Origin: Branchinecta lynchi
Lineage: Eukaryota > Arthropoda > Branchiopoda > Anostraca > Branchinectidae
Reading direction: 5' to 3'
DNA: 64,000 nt
Assembly: GCA_023053575.1 (NCBI GenBank)
Contig: JAKZAP010000009.1
Location: forward strand, 15,667,869-15,731,868
The notes under the pieces were generated by a model that was not told the origin of the DNA, ran no database searches, and was given only the letters and a program-made list of their open reading frames with translations. Below, in pieces: positions 11,886 to 23,703 of the stretch (its first letter is position 1; the number at the start of each line of letters is the position of its first letter). The position numbers were made by a program, and so were the translations under genes.

Positions 11886-12204
11886 GCAGTCACAATTATT
11901 TCCATACGGGGTGTAAAAGTTTCCGAACCATTTGGAGTAAGGAAATTGACCATGTTCCATGTCCATGCCTGTGAGAAAGTTCAGTTTGTGTAGCCTATTG
12001 AAACGGCCAATCTCAACAATGATCTCATGTTTTCTTGTATATGTAGTTGTAGGATCTTTTAGTTGTTAGCCTACACTGACCTTCTGAGAGAGGATGATAC
12101 TGTTTGACATGGAGACTCCGGGGACAAGTCATCTTAAGGCAGTGGTGGATTGGTGATTTGCTCTATGTGTAGAACACCCGACTCTAACCTTCTTGCAACA
12201 TATC

Positions 12205-12560
12205 TATAATAATTTATTTCTTACCCACTTACAAAGGGAAAAAGTGGAGTACAAGGAGAAAAAACAAAGAACTACAAATAACACAAAATACAAGAAAAAG
12301 AAATAACAATTTAGCAAAAGAGGCGGATAAGACGATTGTTAGGACCAAGACGGATTGGCGCTTCATCAGTTAATTTTGAACTTAGTTTTTCCACTGAAAG
12401 AACAATATCCGTTGCCTGATATTGACTAATTAACCTTCGGTTCCGAAATGAACGTGGTAAATAAAGTAAGAACTTACAATACCGATAGTAATCCGCCTTG
12501 ACCCTCTTTACGTCACCTTTATTCAGAAGCATAAAAACTATGGTCCGACTACTAAGCAAC
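12205..12560 (-). pseudogene. Possible LINE 3' end remnant
   Basis: At 12205-12250 the sequence AATTTATTTCTTACCCACTTAC ... GGGAAAAAGTGGAGTACAAGG resembles the reverse complement of LINE 3' tails elsewhere in this window (for example near 41610 and 53730). The minus-strand frame behind it (12311-12559, 82 codons) could be a worn C-terminus, but I see no diagnostic motif in it. The sequence similarity of the tail is the only real evidence. Confidence 0.35.
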
Positions 12561-13583
12561 TCGCGTTTTTCTAGCGAGTGCTTCTAGCGGATTAAGTAAG
12601 ATGTGAGAATCAGTCAGGTGATCATAACATTTTATACGAAGAGGCTCCTATTAAACTACGTGTTCCCGAATTAACTGACCGCAGAAATGCGTCGGTCCTA
12701 GAGGAATACTTGGCAGTCGGTTTTTTGCATATACTGCCAATTTTTCTGCCCAATTTTCACATAATTTTATCCCGTCTTTTAGTCCGACTTGTCCAACTTG
12801 GTGTCAGGATCCGAGTTCGTTGAGTAATTTAACCAAGTCCACGGAGGCCGCTGATTGGCTGCTGGCTTCCAAATGGGGAGGAGTTAAGGGTTGACAAGCG
12901 ACAGTTTGGAGCTAAGCCCCGCCCTGTGGGAGGAGCTACGTGATGAAAAAGCTTTTGTCATAGCTTTTGTGTTAGTTAATTTGTTTCGTTTTTGTGTAAT
13001 TCGTAAATTTACTCCTCTTCTAGCTTTGAGCTATTTGGAAAGAAATTTGATTGATCGACTTGACGCCTTAAACGCTTCGCCACAGCTAGGGTTTCTGATG
13101 TTGCGATTACTGTTATCTCTTACTGATTATTACTATTAGCTTTCCATGTTTTCTTTTACTTAATTTTTATTTATTTAGCATAATCATAAGAGCTGAAGTT
13201 AACTAATTTCCAGTTTTAAATATTAAGTCTGAGTTATAAACCTCGTTTTGGTGATGAGTCATACGAGTAAACTCGAGTAGCGTTTCCAATCGAACTTTAG
13301 TCCGCTAGGATCGAATTGGAGAATGGCGAATCCGACGGATCACTTTCGCTGTACCCAAAACTTGTGTACTTTCATGTCTCTGAAACGTGAACACGACAGA
13401 CCTACGATAGTATGCCCAACAAATAATATACAAGGTCTCGGGCACCGACCCAATATTTACCGAAACCTGATTTTTACTATGCGCAGTGCAGTGACTGAGA
13501 GACACAGGTTCTTACCATTATCCATCCTTAGCGAAATTTGTTGCCGGAGTGTTCAAAAACGAATCCAAAAAAGGGATTTGATG
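12561..13583. other. No gene seen
   Basis: Low-copy sequence downstream of BTB gene A (which runs on the minus strand). Open frames of 66-89 codons overlap on both strands and none has a recognisable domain. Confidence 0.45.
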
Positions 13584-13584
13584 G

Positions 13585-13590
13585 TTTATT
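13585..13590 (-). promoter_or_regulatory. Candidate poly(A) signal of BTB gene A
   Basis: AATAAA on the minus strand about 55 nt past the stop codon. A second AATAAA overlaps the stop codon itself (13642-13647). Either could serve as the polyadenylation signal. Confidence 0.5.
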
Positions 13591-13642
13591 GACAAAATAA
13601 AAATGAACACAAGAGACACACATAATTTCATTTTTGGTGGGT

Positions 13643-14935
13643 TTATTCTGCGGCTTCCTCTTCTTGGAAAATCATTTCAAGATAGAATGAGGCACCAGGT
13701 AAGTCCCAGGAGTCTTTTACTTTAGCGCAAGCGACGACTTCATGCTTCCGGCCCACCTTAGTACTGATCAGGTCGCAAGTAATGTCTAGACCGCTGTTTC
13801 CTAACCATTTGATCCGGCAGGATTCTAGTTTCCATGCAACACCTCCATCTTTCCGAATTACGACCAAGTCATGCCGATCGTCATCGTACGAATGACGATT
13901 TATAATACAGATCATCTCGGGCGTGACTAGATCTGTACAAGACGGATAGTCTTCACGAACTATCACCCATTCCACGGTCATAATCCGGCGTTCAGCAATC
14001 TCGCGCTGGTGTCCGTATAAACCCATTCGCACCAGGGGACCAAAAATAGTCTTGGCTATCTCTTCATATTTCCCTGAACCCAAGCTCCCTTGCCCCGGAA
14101 CAAATTTCTGGCTGGTCAAATGGACCCTTCTACGTATGGACGATTCCAGGTTGAAATAGAGAAGACCGAGACGGTCAAATACTACGTCTTTTTCTTCAGT
14201 CGCGAGATTCTTGGAGGTTGTTAGCTTCTGTCCGCTTTCAGAACTAACACGCTGTAAGTCAATAAGATTCAAAAGGGTCACTCGGTCTTCAATGGGTTTC
14301 TTTGCGTCAACCCACTTCAGGAAGAGCATAGTGAACATCGTATCGGTGGCTCCATTCTTCTTCAAAGACTCAAGAAAGCGACAGGGAATACTGTTTGTAT
14401 TTTCTGCGCGGTCCAGATTGAGTGAAGTGAACTTGACGCAGCAATCGATCACAGCTGGGAGCTGTAACTGTTCACCAAGTAGCCACAAGCACACGCAGTT
14501 CTCTTCCGCTACTGAACCTGCAAGAACTTTGTCAAGGGCTTGGACAAGAGCATCTGCCCCGTACAGGTGAGCCGCCTTGACCAGCGGCACTGCTACATTT
14601 TCGGTCAGGGAAACGCACCCTGTGTACACATAGTCAAGAAACAGCCTGAAAACGTCTACGTCGACTTCATTCACAACAATTTCATTCGTTTTAGACTCTT
14701 TCATCCTGCTCAGTAGCATCGTCTCGAATACATGAGCCTTCGCACACAGTATATTTTTATGGACGAAAAAACGCTCGTTCTCAACGATTATTGTAAGGTC
14801 ACAAAACACTCCGTCTTCTCTCCATTTATTGTATTTTAGTTCATAGTCGTGCGTCTCGTAGACGACTAGAGATTGTCCGAGGTCACTCGAAACACCATCA
14901 CCTGATCTAGCTGCTTCTGCACCGACCGGATCCAT
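13643..14935 (-). CDS. BTB-BACK domain protein, gene A
   Basis: A 430-residue protein from one uninterrupted reading frame. Residues about 35-138 form a BTB/POZ domain: VFCDLTIIVENERFFVHKNI, the LCAKAHVFETML block and FRLFLDYVYTG are the usual BTB landmarks. Residues about 142-240 read as a BACK domain (ENCVCLWLLGEQLQLPAVID). There are no Kelch repeats. The last ~190 residues are not recognised, apart from a conserved WKLESCRIKWLG shared with genes B and C. BTB-BACK proteins commonly act as homodimeric substrate adaptors for Cullin-3 ubiquitin ligases; that role is inferred from the family. The start is MDPVG, matching MEPVG of genes B and C. A splice-acceptor-like sequence lies just upstream, so a non-coding first exon is likely. 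The coding frame is intact. Confidence 0.9.
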   Translation of the reverse strand: MDPVGAEAARSGDGVSSDLGQSLVVYETHDYELKYNKWREDGVFCDLTIIVENERFFVHKNILCAKAHVFETMLLSRMKESKTNEIVVNEVDVDVFRLFLDYVYTGCVSLTENVAVPLVKAAHLYGADALVQALDKVLAGSVAEENCVCLWLLGEQLQLPAVIDCCVKFTSLNLDRAENTNSIPCRFLESLKKNGATDTMFTMLFLKWVDAKKPIEDRVTLLNLIDLQRVSSESGQKLTTSKNLATEEKDVVFDRLGLLYFNLESSIRRRVHLTSQKFVPGQGSLGSGKYEEIAKTIFGPLVRMGLYGHQREIAERRIMTVEWVIVREDYPSCTDLVTPEMICIINRHSYDDDRHDLVVIRKDGGVAWKLESCRIKWLGNSGLDITCDLISTKVGRKHEVVACAKVKDSWDLPGASFYLEMIFQEEEAAE

Positions 14936-14943
14936 ATCTTAAC

Positions 14944-14960
14944 CTGCAACCAAACCGTTA
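14944..14960 (-). promoter_or_regulatory. Likely 3' splice site in the 5' UTR of gene A
   Basis: On the minus strand the sequence reads GGTTTGGTTGCAG then GTTAAGATATGG: a weak pyrimidine-rich stretch and CAG nine bases before the start codon. Genes B and C have a comparable TTTTTCAG just before their ATG, which supports a conserved 5' UTR intron. The matching donor is not identified. Confidence 0.45.
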
Positions 14961-15294
14961 TGGTTGTATTCAGTTTCACAAATAACGACACAACTTACTA
15001 TCCGAAACACATCGCAATCAAACCGAAAGATTCCCCTGATAAATTCAGATTACTTTCTTCCCAAGACCTGAGCCAGTTAGTTTAGATCCGTGGTAGTTTA
15101 CACTTATTCAGAAAATACGAAGTGGGTGTCATATCGCCACCGTGTTCCAGCGCAACCGTATGTTTTCTGTCACCCAGAAAAAATTGCGTCATCAAGAGGA
15201 TTAGTTGGGTCAGACGAAGGAGTCAAATATTTTGGTAGGTCCATCACCACCGCTGTTTTCCGCCAACTCATTAATGCAGGTAGCTGGTTCATGT
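14961..15294. other. Upstream region of BTB gene A
   Basis: About 330 bp between the presumed acceptor of gene A and the palindrome. It would hold intron or promoter sequence of gene A. No TATA box or CpG-rich core is evident. Confidence 0.4.
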
Positions 15295-15750
15295 AATTGG
15301 CCATATTCCTGTTCAGCGCTTCCAAGCGGACTAGTTTCTGTTAATCCCCCATGCCTCACGGTCATCACTTCGATTAGACATGGTAAAATAGATCCACAGG
15401 TTAGTAAGTGGAAAACCTGTCATCTGTATCCCAGGTTAATGGAGGTATATGTTATAGCAGCAGAAAGGGAAAGTGACACACTACCCTATCGATTCGACTT
15501 TTTACTATGTCTACACAAGTGTTGGTTAGACATAGTAAAAAGTCAAATCCATAGGGTAGTGGGTCACTGTCCCTTTCTGCTGCTGAAACATATGCAAAGC
15601 CTCCATTACCTGGGACACAGATGACAGGTTTTCTACTTATTAACATGTGGATCTATTTTACCATATCTGATCCAAGTGATGACCGTGAGGCATGGGGGGA
15701 TTAACAGAAACTAATCCGCTTGGAAGCGCTGAACAGGAATATGGCCAATT
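15295..15750. repeat. 456 bp near-perfect palindrome (arms ~220 bp, loop 13 nt)
   Basis: The left arm 15295-15513 begins AATTGGCCATATTCCTGTTC and the right arm 15527-15750 ends GAACAGGAATATGGCCAATT. The arms pair along nearly their full length with a few mismatches and small indels. The loop is CACAAGTGTTGGT (15514-15526). Open frames of 64-139 codons overlapping it are consequences of the symmetry. It lies about 360 bp upstream of the BTB gene A start codon. A foldback transposon, or an inverted duplication formed by a replication or repair error, are both possible. Confidence 0.95.
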
Positions 15751-15988
15751 CCAGATCCAAATCCTTAAATGCGAAGAGGGGTTTACCACCACCAACACTA
15801 ACTCTACCTTAACCCTAGCTAATACGAAGACTGACCTAGTTAATGTTAAAATAATAATTTAGTTTAAGTCGAGCTAAAGAAACTATACAGCTTCAACAAC
15901 GCAAGGCCACCAAACTATTCAAATTCCAAAAGCTGAGAAATTGCCCTCAGAAATACTTCTCTTGAGACTTTCCTTCTTGATACGTAAT

Positions 15989-18900
15989 TGTGTTGCGAGA
16001 GCAACACTTTGGTTTTGTCCTCGTTTTTTTTGTTTTTTTGTTTTTTTTTTCCTATGACTCCGATTTCATTTTATTCCTGGTAACTGAGAAGGGTCTAACC
16101 TGTGCGGTTTTACGGAAAGTGTGGACCTTAGGCCGGATTGATGAATATGACATTACATTTTGGAAAGCTCCGTAGAACTCTTGCCTGGGGCCAATAAGGA
16201 TGGTTTTTGCTTGTCATCGAGCCAGAGCCTACGGTTTGCGAAGTGAAGTGGAGTTGTATAGCCTATGTCAGAGAGGACTATCTGAAGTTGTGTAGCGAAC
16301 CTTTCGTTTCATCAAAAGATGTTTCTGCTTTCCAGTGGAAAGCTCCGTTCTAGCACGCAAGCAGGCAGGCACCAGTTTCAAATTGAAGATGGACTAAAAT
16401 CTATAAGTGTTAAATATATGCGGCAGTTACCCGGCCCCACAGCCAACATATCTTCTTTGAGTGATGAATAGAAAAATCTACAGAGACAAAAAAGTGGCTT
16501 TTTCCCACGGGTCCGAAAGTGCTGCCATCTATTGTTTCTGTCCATGTCTGCGACGATTTCAGCTGAGTTTATAAATTTTTTTTTGCACTTTGGTTTGTGG
16601 TAGAGTAACGGTATCAGATGAGCCTCTTAAACTTTAAGAGTTCTCTCATTGCTAAAGAAACTAGAGCTTATCCTTTGCTCCTTTCTAAGTCGTGGCGTTA
16701 GAAAGTTGGCCTACGGCAAAAAAGTCAACTTTTGAACTAAGACAGGTAGAATTTTTTTTTCGACGGCAATCGATAGCCATTGATGAGCTGATCAAAGTAT
16801 ATGTCATCCATTTTTTGGTACAAAAATTCCTTCATGAGATACACCAGTTTGAAAATTTCAAAGGGGTTGACAACTTCATAGTAAGGTACATTGAAACCAA
16901 AAATAGGCGATGCCAGTTATGATGCATACAGGGGACTTATAAGCAACAGTCGACTGTTAGCCCATAATCATCTTCGGTAATGAGGGATTTGCAGCTTTTG
17001 CTAGTTGGTATACCTGTTATTTGTTTCCGGTGTATTCGATGGTAAGAACAATTTGGTTCCCAATGGCAAGATATGCAAGGGACTTGTAAGTAATAATCGG
17101 CTGTTATGCTACAATCATCTTCTGCGATGATGGGTTTGCAGCTTTTGCTAGCTGGAGTACCCACTATTTGTTCCGGTTATCTTAATGTATATCACGGGAG
17201 AGGGACTTGTAAGTAGGAATCGGTTCACGAGGGGCTAGGAATTTTTGCAAATGGGTGCACATTGTATTCGATTTCTATAAATCTGACGGTAAGAAAGTTT
17301 GTGTCGATGGTGTATCAATGTAACCGAGGATTAACTGTTTACACAACGGATACAAACGAAAATGTAAAGCAATGAGGTAGTTTCATAATAATTAGTAGTG
17401 TCATCTATGGTATTTTAATCCTGAAAAGTTACGGATAGGTTTCTATTACCAACTAGATTATATAAGATATTGTTCCAAGTTTTCATCCGTCACGATGTCT
17501 ACGATTGAAAAGGATAAAGTACAACTGACTGCAAAGTTAATTTAGTCCCTTCTTCCTATATTATTTTGTTGTTGTTTTTACAACGCTGAAGAATACCTTT
17601 TGATCATATGATTAATTTTTTTAGAACGTCCCGTTTAAGAAGCTTATGCAATAATCATCTTCAGCGATGAGGGGCTTGCAACTTTTGATAGCTGGTGTAT
17701 CCATTATTTGTTTCCCGTGAATTTGATGTCAATAACGGGAAACGGACTTGTAAGTAATAATCGGTTCACGAGGGGCTAGAAATTTTTGAAAATTGGTGCA
17801 CATTGTATTCGATTTCTGTAAATATGACAGTAAGAAAGTTTGTATCGATGGTCTATCGCTATAACCTAGGATTAACTGTTTACGCAACGGGTACAAACGA
17901 TACGGTAATGTAAAACAATAAGGCAATTTTGTAATAATTAATAGTGTCATCTATGGTATTTTAATCCTGAAAAGTTACGGATAGCTTTATAATATCAACT
18001 AGATTATATAAGATATTGTTCCAAGTTTTCATCCATCACGATATCTACGATTGAAAAGGATAAAGTTCAACTTCGACGGCAATCGATAGCCGCTGATGAG
18101 CTGATCAAAGTATATGACATCCATTTTTTGGTAAAATAAATTCCTTTATGAGATACACCAATTTGAAAGTTTCAAGGGGTTGACAACTTCAGTAGTAAGG
18201 TACACACTGAAACCAAAAATAGGCGATACCAGTTGTGAGACATTTAGGGGACTTGTACGCGACAGGCGACTGTTAGCTCATAATCATCTTCGGCAATGAG
18301 GGGTTTGCAGCTCTCGCTAGTTGGCGTACCTGTCATTTGATGAACAATTTGGTTCCCAAATGTAAAACATGCAAGGGACTTGTAAGTAATAATCGGCTGT
18401 TATGCTACACAAATCTTCAGCGATGAGAGGTTTTCAACTTTTGCTAGTCGGTGTACCCATTATTTTTATCCGGTGAACTTGATGTCTATCACGGGAAAGG
18501 GACTTGTCAGTAGAATCGGTGCACGAGGGGCTAGAAATTTGTGCAAATTGTTGCACATTGTATTCGATTTATCTAAATCTGACGGTAAGAAAGTTTGTAT
18601 CGTTGGTCTATCGCTGTAACCTAGGATTGACTGTTAACGCAACGGGTACAAACGATACTGTAATGTAAAACAAGGTAGTTTCGTAATAATTAATAGTGTC
18701 ATCTATGGTATTTTAATCCTAAGAAGTTACGGATAGCTTTATAATGCCAACTAGATTATATAGGATATTATTCCAAGTTTTCATCCGTCACGATGTCTAC
18801 GATTGAAAAGGATAAAGTTCAACTGACTGCAAAGTCAATTTAGTCCCTTTTTCCGATATGCTTTTGTTGTGGTTATGGCAATCGATAGCCCTTGAAGAGC

Positions 18901-19704
18901 TGGTCAAAATATATGCCATCCATTCTTTTGAACAAAAATCCTTCATGAGATAAACCAGTTTGAAAGTTTCAAGTGGTTGACAACTTCAGGAGTAAGGTAC
19001 ACACTGAAACCAAAAATAGGCGATACCAGTTGCGAGACATGTAAAGGACTTGTAAGCAACAGTCGACTGTAAGCAACAGTCGACTGTTGTAAGCAACAGT
19101 CGACTGTTAGCTCATAATCATCTTCGGCAACGAGGAGTTTGCAGCTTTTGCTAGCTGGTATACCTGTTATTTGTCTCAGGTGTATTCGATGGTAAGAACA
19201 ATTTTGTTCCCAATTGTAAGACATGCATGGGACTTGTAAGTAAGATCGGTTCACGAGGGGCTAGAAATTTTTGAAAATTGGTGCACATTGTATTCTATTT
19301 CTGTAAATATGACAGTAAGAAAGTTTGTATCGATGGTCTATCGCTATAACCTAGGATTAACTGTTTACGCAACGGGTACAAACGATACGGTAATGTAAAC
19401 CAAGAAGGTAGTTTTGTAATAATTAATAGTGTCATCTATGGTATTTTAATCCTGAAACGTTACGGATAGCCTTCTTCCGATATTGTTTGTTGTTGGTTTT
19501 ACAACGCTAAACAACAGCTTTTGATTATGTGATTATTCTTTTTAGAACATACCGTTTTAAAAGCTTCGATAAGTTGACAATTTCAGCATTTAACCGACAG
19601 CGAAGAAACAAAACCAAAGTGTTGCTCTCGCAACACTTTAGCCGGCGAAGCCGGACAAAGGTTGCCGCAACACTTCACGTTGCCCGGGCAACGTAGGTCT
19701 AGTT
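15989..19704 (-). mobile_element. Family E3 element, copy A (3.7 kb)
   Basis: Read on the minus strand the 5' end is AACTAGACCTACGTTGCC. Three consecutive hairpins follow: ACGTTGCCCGGGCAACGT (perfect palindrome), GTGTTGCGGCAAC, and AAGTGTTGCGAGAGCAACAC. The 3' end (15989-16010) carries the last hairpin again (GTGTTGCTCTCGCAACAC). The same AAGTGTTGCGAGAGCAACACTT-type palindrome therefore closes both ends. The core is a series of ~600 bp units. No protein is recognisable. Copies B and C lie in the opposite orientation at 50.7-57.1 kb. Confidence 0.75.
16922..19500 (-). repeat. E3 core: ~600 bp repeat units, about four, some truncated
   Basis: Landmarks recurring in the same order include AGGGGACTTGTAAGCAACAG (or variants), CGAGGGGCTAGAAATTTTTG, GTAAGAAAGTTTGTATCG, AGTGTCATCTATGGTATTTT and AAGTTTTCATCCGTCACGAT. 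Groups begin near 16922, 17640, 18235 and 19030. Within units, a shorter motif around CATCTTC(G/A)GCGATGAGGGG and GCTTTTGCTAGNTGG is itself repeated two or three times. Near 19055-19105 the palindromic word GCAACAGTCGACTGT is reiterated three times. Confidence 0.75.
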
Positions 19705-20375
19705 TTAACTTTCAGTAGCCATGATACTTAATCCAGCTGGCGCACGACACCCCGCAGAATATTAGGTGTGACAAGAATTGGCCCTACCCTCTGGAGGAAC
19801 TAATTCCCTTGCGGACGTAAGATTTCCTGGGTGGCGGTAAACACCACTTTTACATGTAAAGATTTAAAGCTGACACTATCTGCATATGTTACCTGCGCAA
19901 CCTGAATTAAAAGGTGGCGGGAAACGTATGGTGGCGGAAAACCGCGGTGGCGGTAGAACACTGCTACCGAACATTTACACTCATGGTAGACGGCGCTCAA
20001 TAGGCTTGATTGATTACTACAAGTAGTGGCACAAAGCCGAATAGCGTGTAAAAGATCATACTAAATAAATCGAAAAACAAACCGTGATTTCCTGAGAAAG
20101 GGTACTGGGTATGCACGTAAGTAGGCTTTCCTCCGTTTCTGGGTTTCTACGTTTGAGGTTTAGCTGGGAAATTGGAGCAGTAGTTTCGTTTCATTTAACT
20201 ACATTTCAAGGTAAAATAAAGAGTTGAGGGTGATATTTGGTATTTTCAATATTTTCTATATGGTGATATTTCCATAGCAAAAAGGCTGAATTGAAAAAGG
20301 CAATTTGAAATTTGATAGTTTTCATTAAAGAAAATAAATTTTTGATAAGGCTTTTGTTTGGGCGTGGTGCGTCGA
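19705..20375. other. No gene seen
   Basis: Low-copy sequence. GGTGGCGG recurs several times between 19830 and 19950 but no ordered repeat or domain is evident. Confidence 0.45.
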
Positions 20376-20380
20376 ATGTC

Positions 20381-20565
20381 ATGCTTTGGCAGCAATATTT
20401 CGGCCCTTCTTGACAAGGGTCCTCGTCATGCTATTGAACGTCAGGGGCAACGTTGAAGAATTGAACCTGCAATGAAGCAGGATCGTTTCTTCCCAAACGT
20501 TGTCCCTGATCTTTGACAGCCTGACTAGGACCCTCGCCAAGAAGGGCAGAAATATCGCTGACAAA
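20381..20565. repeat. Foldback hairpin element (arms ~70 bp)
   Basis: The left arm starts CATGCTTTGGCAGCAATATT and the right arm ends AATATCGCTGACAAAG. The arms pair over about 70 bp, including CCCTTCTTGACAAGGGTCCT against the inverted AGGACCCTCGCCAAGAAGGG, leaving a centre of about 45 bp. A related but shorter hairpin lies at 60417-60545. The right arm abuts E6 copy 1. Confidence 0.75.
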
Positions 20566-21493
20566 GGGCTTACCGAAGAAACGTCCCCATGACAAAACGT
20601 CCCCGGCGAAACGTTCCCGTGACAAAACGTCCTCAAGCATAGATTAAAGTTCGCCTCGATCACCAAGTGCATGATCGAGGTAAAACAACTTCCGAGTGTG
20701 CGTTACAGATTTGGGAACATTCCTTATAAGCAGGAAACATCGGAAATTGTTTTCAATTAAATATTGTGTAATATGCCTTACAATGGACTCGCGATTGATC
20801 AGTTCTAGGTCGTTTGAAGCAACATGCACAATGTGAGGAACACCAATATGCTCTTCACAGAAAGGGCAAGCCGTTGGCTCAAAGAGAGTCAAACAAGGAG
20901 AATGAAAAAATTTGCGTAGTGCCATTATGGTGTATAAAAATGACATGGGGAGCGAGGAAACGAAAGTGGATGGAAAGACTAGTTAGGAAGAGAGACACAG
21001 TAAATCCTGGTAAGACGTGTTTGGTCCTTTAAGAAAATCCGTTAATACTAAATATAACCAAATATTTTGGGTACCCAAGTACAGCGTAAACTAACACACA
21101 AACAAACCAATTAAATAAAGGATAAAAGGAAAACTGACAAACTGCTAAATCTTTGCGCTTTCTTTAAGAAATGGCTATATAGCCGGGACATACACTTCGG
21201 TTTGATTCTTCACTATCGGTTAAATGCTGAAGTAGCCAACCCATCGCGGCGCAACCCAATGCTATATTCCAAGAACATTTTTTTACCTGAACTGAAGATG
21301 CAATAGTAGGCTAGTCTCATAGGCCTAGCTATCACTAAGCGATGCACAAAAAAAGATTTATAGCCGGGGACGTTTCGCCAGGGGACGTTTCGTCACGTGG
21401 ACATTTTGTCGTGGGGACGTTTTGTAACGGGGCGTTTCGTCGGGGACGTTTCGCAAGGGGATGTTTCGAATGGGACGTTTCGCCGACAACCCC
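20566..21493 (+). mobile_element. Family E6 element, copy 1: minisatellite-ended foldback-like element
   Basis: The left end (20566-20640) is GGGCTTACCGAAGAAACG followed by copies of a ~16 bp unit in the orientation ACGTCCCCATGACAAA. The right end (21365-21493) carries the same minisatellite inverted (GGGGACGTTTTGTCGT-like units) and closes with TTTCGCCGACAACCC. The ~720 bp interior matches E6 copy 2 (25.5-26.3 kb) in order and orientation. One interior segment near 21195 (TTCACTATCGGTTAAATGCTG) resembles the start of family E3. Non-coding. Confidence 0.7.
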
Positions 21494-21994
21494 TTACGTT
21501 TATCTTACCTAGGACACACGATCGGGATTTTCCCGGACGGATTTTCGGCACTTTCATCCCATGGTCGATAAATCTCAAGTTTTCTCTACGGAATTCTTGA
21601 CAGAGGCGAAAATCCTGGCGTGAGATCCGGTTTGCGAGCATCCGACCCTTTTCGTGTGTCCAACGTCCCAGGCATTAGTAGGAACACTAAATCCCGCCAG
21701 AACATAACTTGCGACTTACTTATAGAAAACCTTTCTCACTACTCACTTACCTACTTATTTTCGCACAAGTTTATCTTTTCACGAACTGAACACTACTCCT
21801 GATTTCCAACTGACCCGTTGCAAAATACTTTCACTCTTAGTTCTGCATAACTCGCATACTTGGAGAGTTGCTCCCGGAACAGACACCCCTTTGTCACAGG
21901 GTTACACCTTGGTTGCACACATAATTATAAGGGACTTCCCCGTCCTTGAAGGATTGAGTTTTGACAATCCCGAGTAGGCATACGCTCCAAATTC
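21494..21994. other. Spacer between E6 copies; no gene seen
   Basis: About 500 bp without a recognisable gene. TTCCCGGACGGATTTTCGGCA near 21525 weakly resembles the repeated unit at 61.1-61.4 kb. Confidence 0.4.
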
Positions 21995-22430
21995 GGGTTG
22001 TCGGCAAAGCGTACCCATTCGAAACGTCCCCCGACGAAACGCCAACACGGGGTCAAACCCGCCTAACCTAGATTTACCATGTCTCTCTACCTAACTAGTC
22101 GTTCCATCCGCTTTCGTTTCATCGGCGGTTCGTGCATGTTGCTTCAAACGACCTAGGACTGATCAGTTACGAGTCAACTGCAAAGCATATTACACTACAT
22201 ATTTTAACTGAAAACAATGCATTTATGAAGCAACCGGTCCTATGTCCGATCTTTCCTGCTTATAAGGAATGTTCGCACATCTGTAATGCACACTCAGAAG
22301 TTGTTTTACCTCAATCATGCTTGGGGACGTTTTGCCAGAGGGGACGTTTTGTCACGGGGACGTTGGGGACATTTTGTCATGGGGACGTTTCGCCAGGAGA
22401 CGTTTTGTCATGGGGAAGTTTCGTCGGCTT
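21995..22430 (-). mobile_element. Family E6 element, copy 3 (shortened, inverted)
   Basis: Starts with GGGTTGTCGGCAAAGCG (reverse complement of the E6 right end), has GAAACGTCCCCCGACGAAACG units, then interior landmarks in reverse order (CGACCTAGGACTGATCAGTTA; TGCTTATAAGGAATGTTC). It ends in forward GGGGACGTTTTG-type units at 22321-22425. The interior is only about 290 bp, so most is deleted relative to copies 1 and 2. Confidence 0.65.
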
Positions 22431-23652
22431 GTCAAGTTTCACCGAGGTAGAAGACTCCGGATAGAAGACTCCGGATTCCCCGTCCCTCCATTCCCCCTCG
22501 TCCCCCGTCCAACCCCCCACCCCCCCCTCCCAACCATTTTGGCTAGTAACGCCTCTGACTACGAATCTCAGTAACGTGATTGGTCCGAGCAGCCTGATAT
22601 ATAAGCCTGACATATATCATGATATATGACCGAAAAAAGAAAATGATTCCAGCCTTGACAAGTGTTTCACTTCCAAGGATTTATCCTTTTTTGAGGGATC
22701 TGGCCAGGCCTTCCTGTGATTTTTTTTTTCTAAAGAGAAATAAGGGATTTTTCAGGGATGATTGAGTATTTAGGGATTTTCAATATTAGAATTGAATCTC
22801 AAGGAAAAAATCGACCAACTTCTCAATAACTGTAGGGGCACTTATGTAGCGCGTTTCGCTCTCTTGTTTTTTTTTCTGTTATCTGGCAAACGTGTCGAAG
22901 TTTTCCTCTGTCTTTTCTTACTATCGATGTTTTGAGCTTGCCCGAGTTCCATAAAGGCAGTTACAAACTGAATATTAGAATGACAGTCGTATATTTGGAT
23001 ATTGCTAGAGTGACAAATCGCGAGTTTCTCCTGTTACGAACAGATTGAATGAAACTGCTTTGTGCTAAACTCGCTATATGTTAATGGGAAACAGGCGCTT
23101 CGAAATTTTTGCCTGCACATCAGAGTTTTACAATTACTTGGTTTTACACAGAAATCTTTGTATTTTAGCATAAAAGAGGCTGATAAGGCAGGGTTTGAAG
23201 ATAAATCGGTTGTCAAAATAGACGGACAGATAGATTTCCATTCTCATTTGGTGAAAGGGAACTTGAACTTCTGGGGCCCACTGAGCCACATTAAATGCTT
23301 GAAGTGTATGGGAAATAGTAGACTTTTTCAGTAAAAGAAAAGGATTCGAAAATTTTCGCCTGCGGCGCTCAGCTTAAATTTTTCTTGTGAACAGTCGTTA
23401 AAAGACACTACTCAAGCTTGGCTTTTGCCAGCGAAGGTTGAAATGAGTGCCAGCTGGAATTCAGTGTTTATAATTCTTGACATTTGTACAGTTTAAGTCT
23501 ATTGCTTATAACCGGTAGAACTCTTGAGCCTTAGCGGGCATTATCCAGCCAGATGTTTGTGGGTCGCCCACTCCCCCCAAAGAAAAAGGGATTTTCCAAA
23601 AAGAGAAGTGGAAACACTGGCTTTGACGCCAAGAATAAAAAAATCGTGAATC
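22431..23652. other. No gene seen
   Basis: Low-copy, AT-rich sequence with one C-rich patch (22480-22540). Open frames of up to 90 codons (for example 23062-23334) lack recognisable domains. Confidence 0.45.
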
Positions 23653-23654
23653 CG

Positions 23655-23702
23655 GTAAGTATGGTGAAACATCCTCAAGGGGGGATGTTTCACATACTTA
23701 TT
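23655..23702. repeat. Short palindrome, 18-19 bp arms
   Basis: TAAGTATGGTGAAACATCC and GGATGTTTCACATACTTA pair with a single bulged base around a TCAAGGGG loop. Confidence 0.75.
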
Positions 23703-23703
23703 G

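Noticed and set aside
14211..14570. 119-codon frame antisense to BTB gene A (and similar antisense frames in genes B and C)
   Set aside because: Shadow frames on the opposite strand of conserved coding sequence, with no independent support.
15205..15646. Open frames of 139 and 64 codons across the palindrome
   Set aside because: The two translations share sequence because the DNA is self-complementary; no domain is present.
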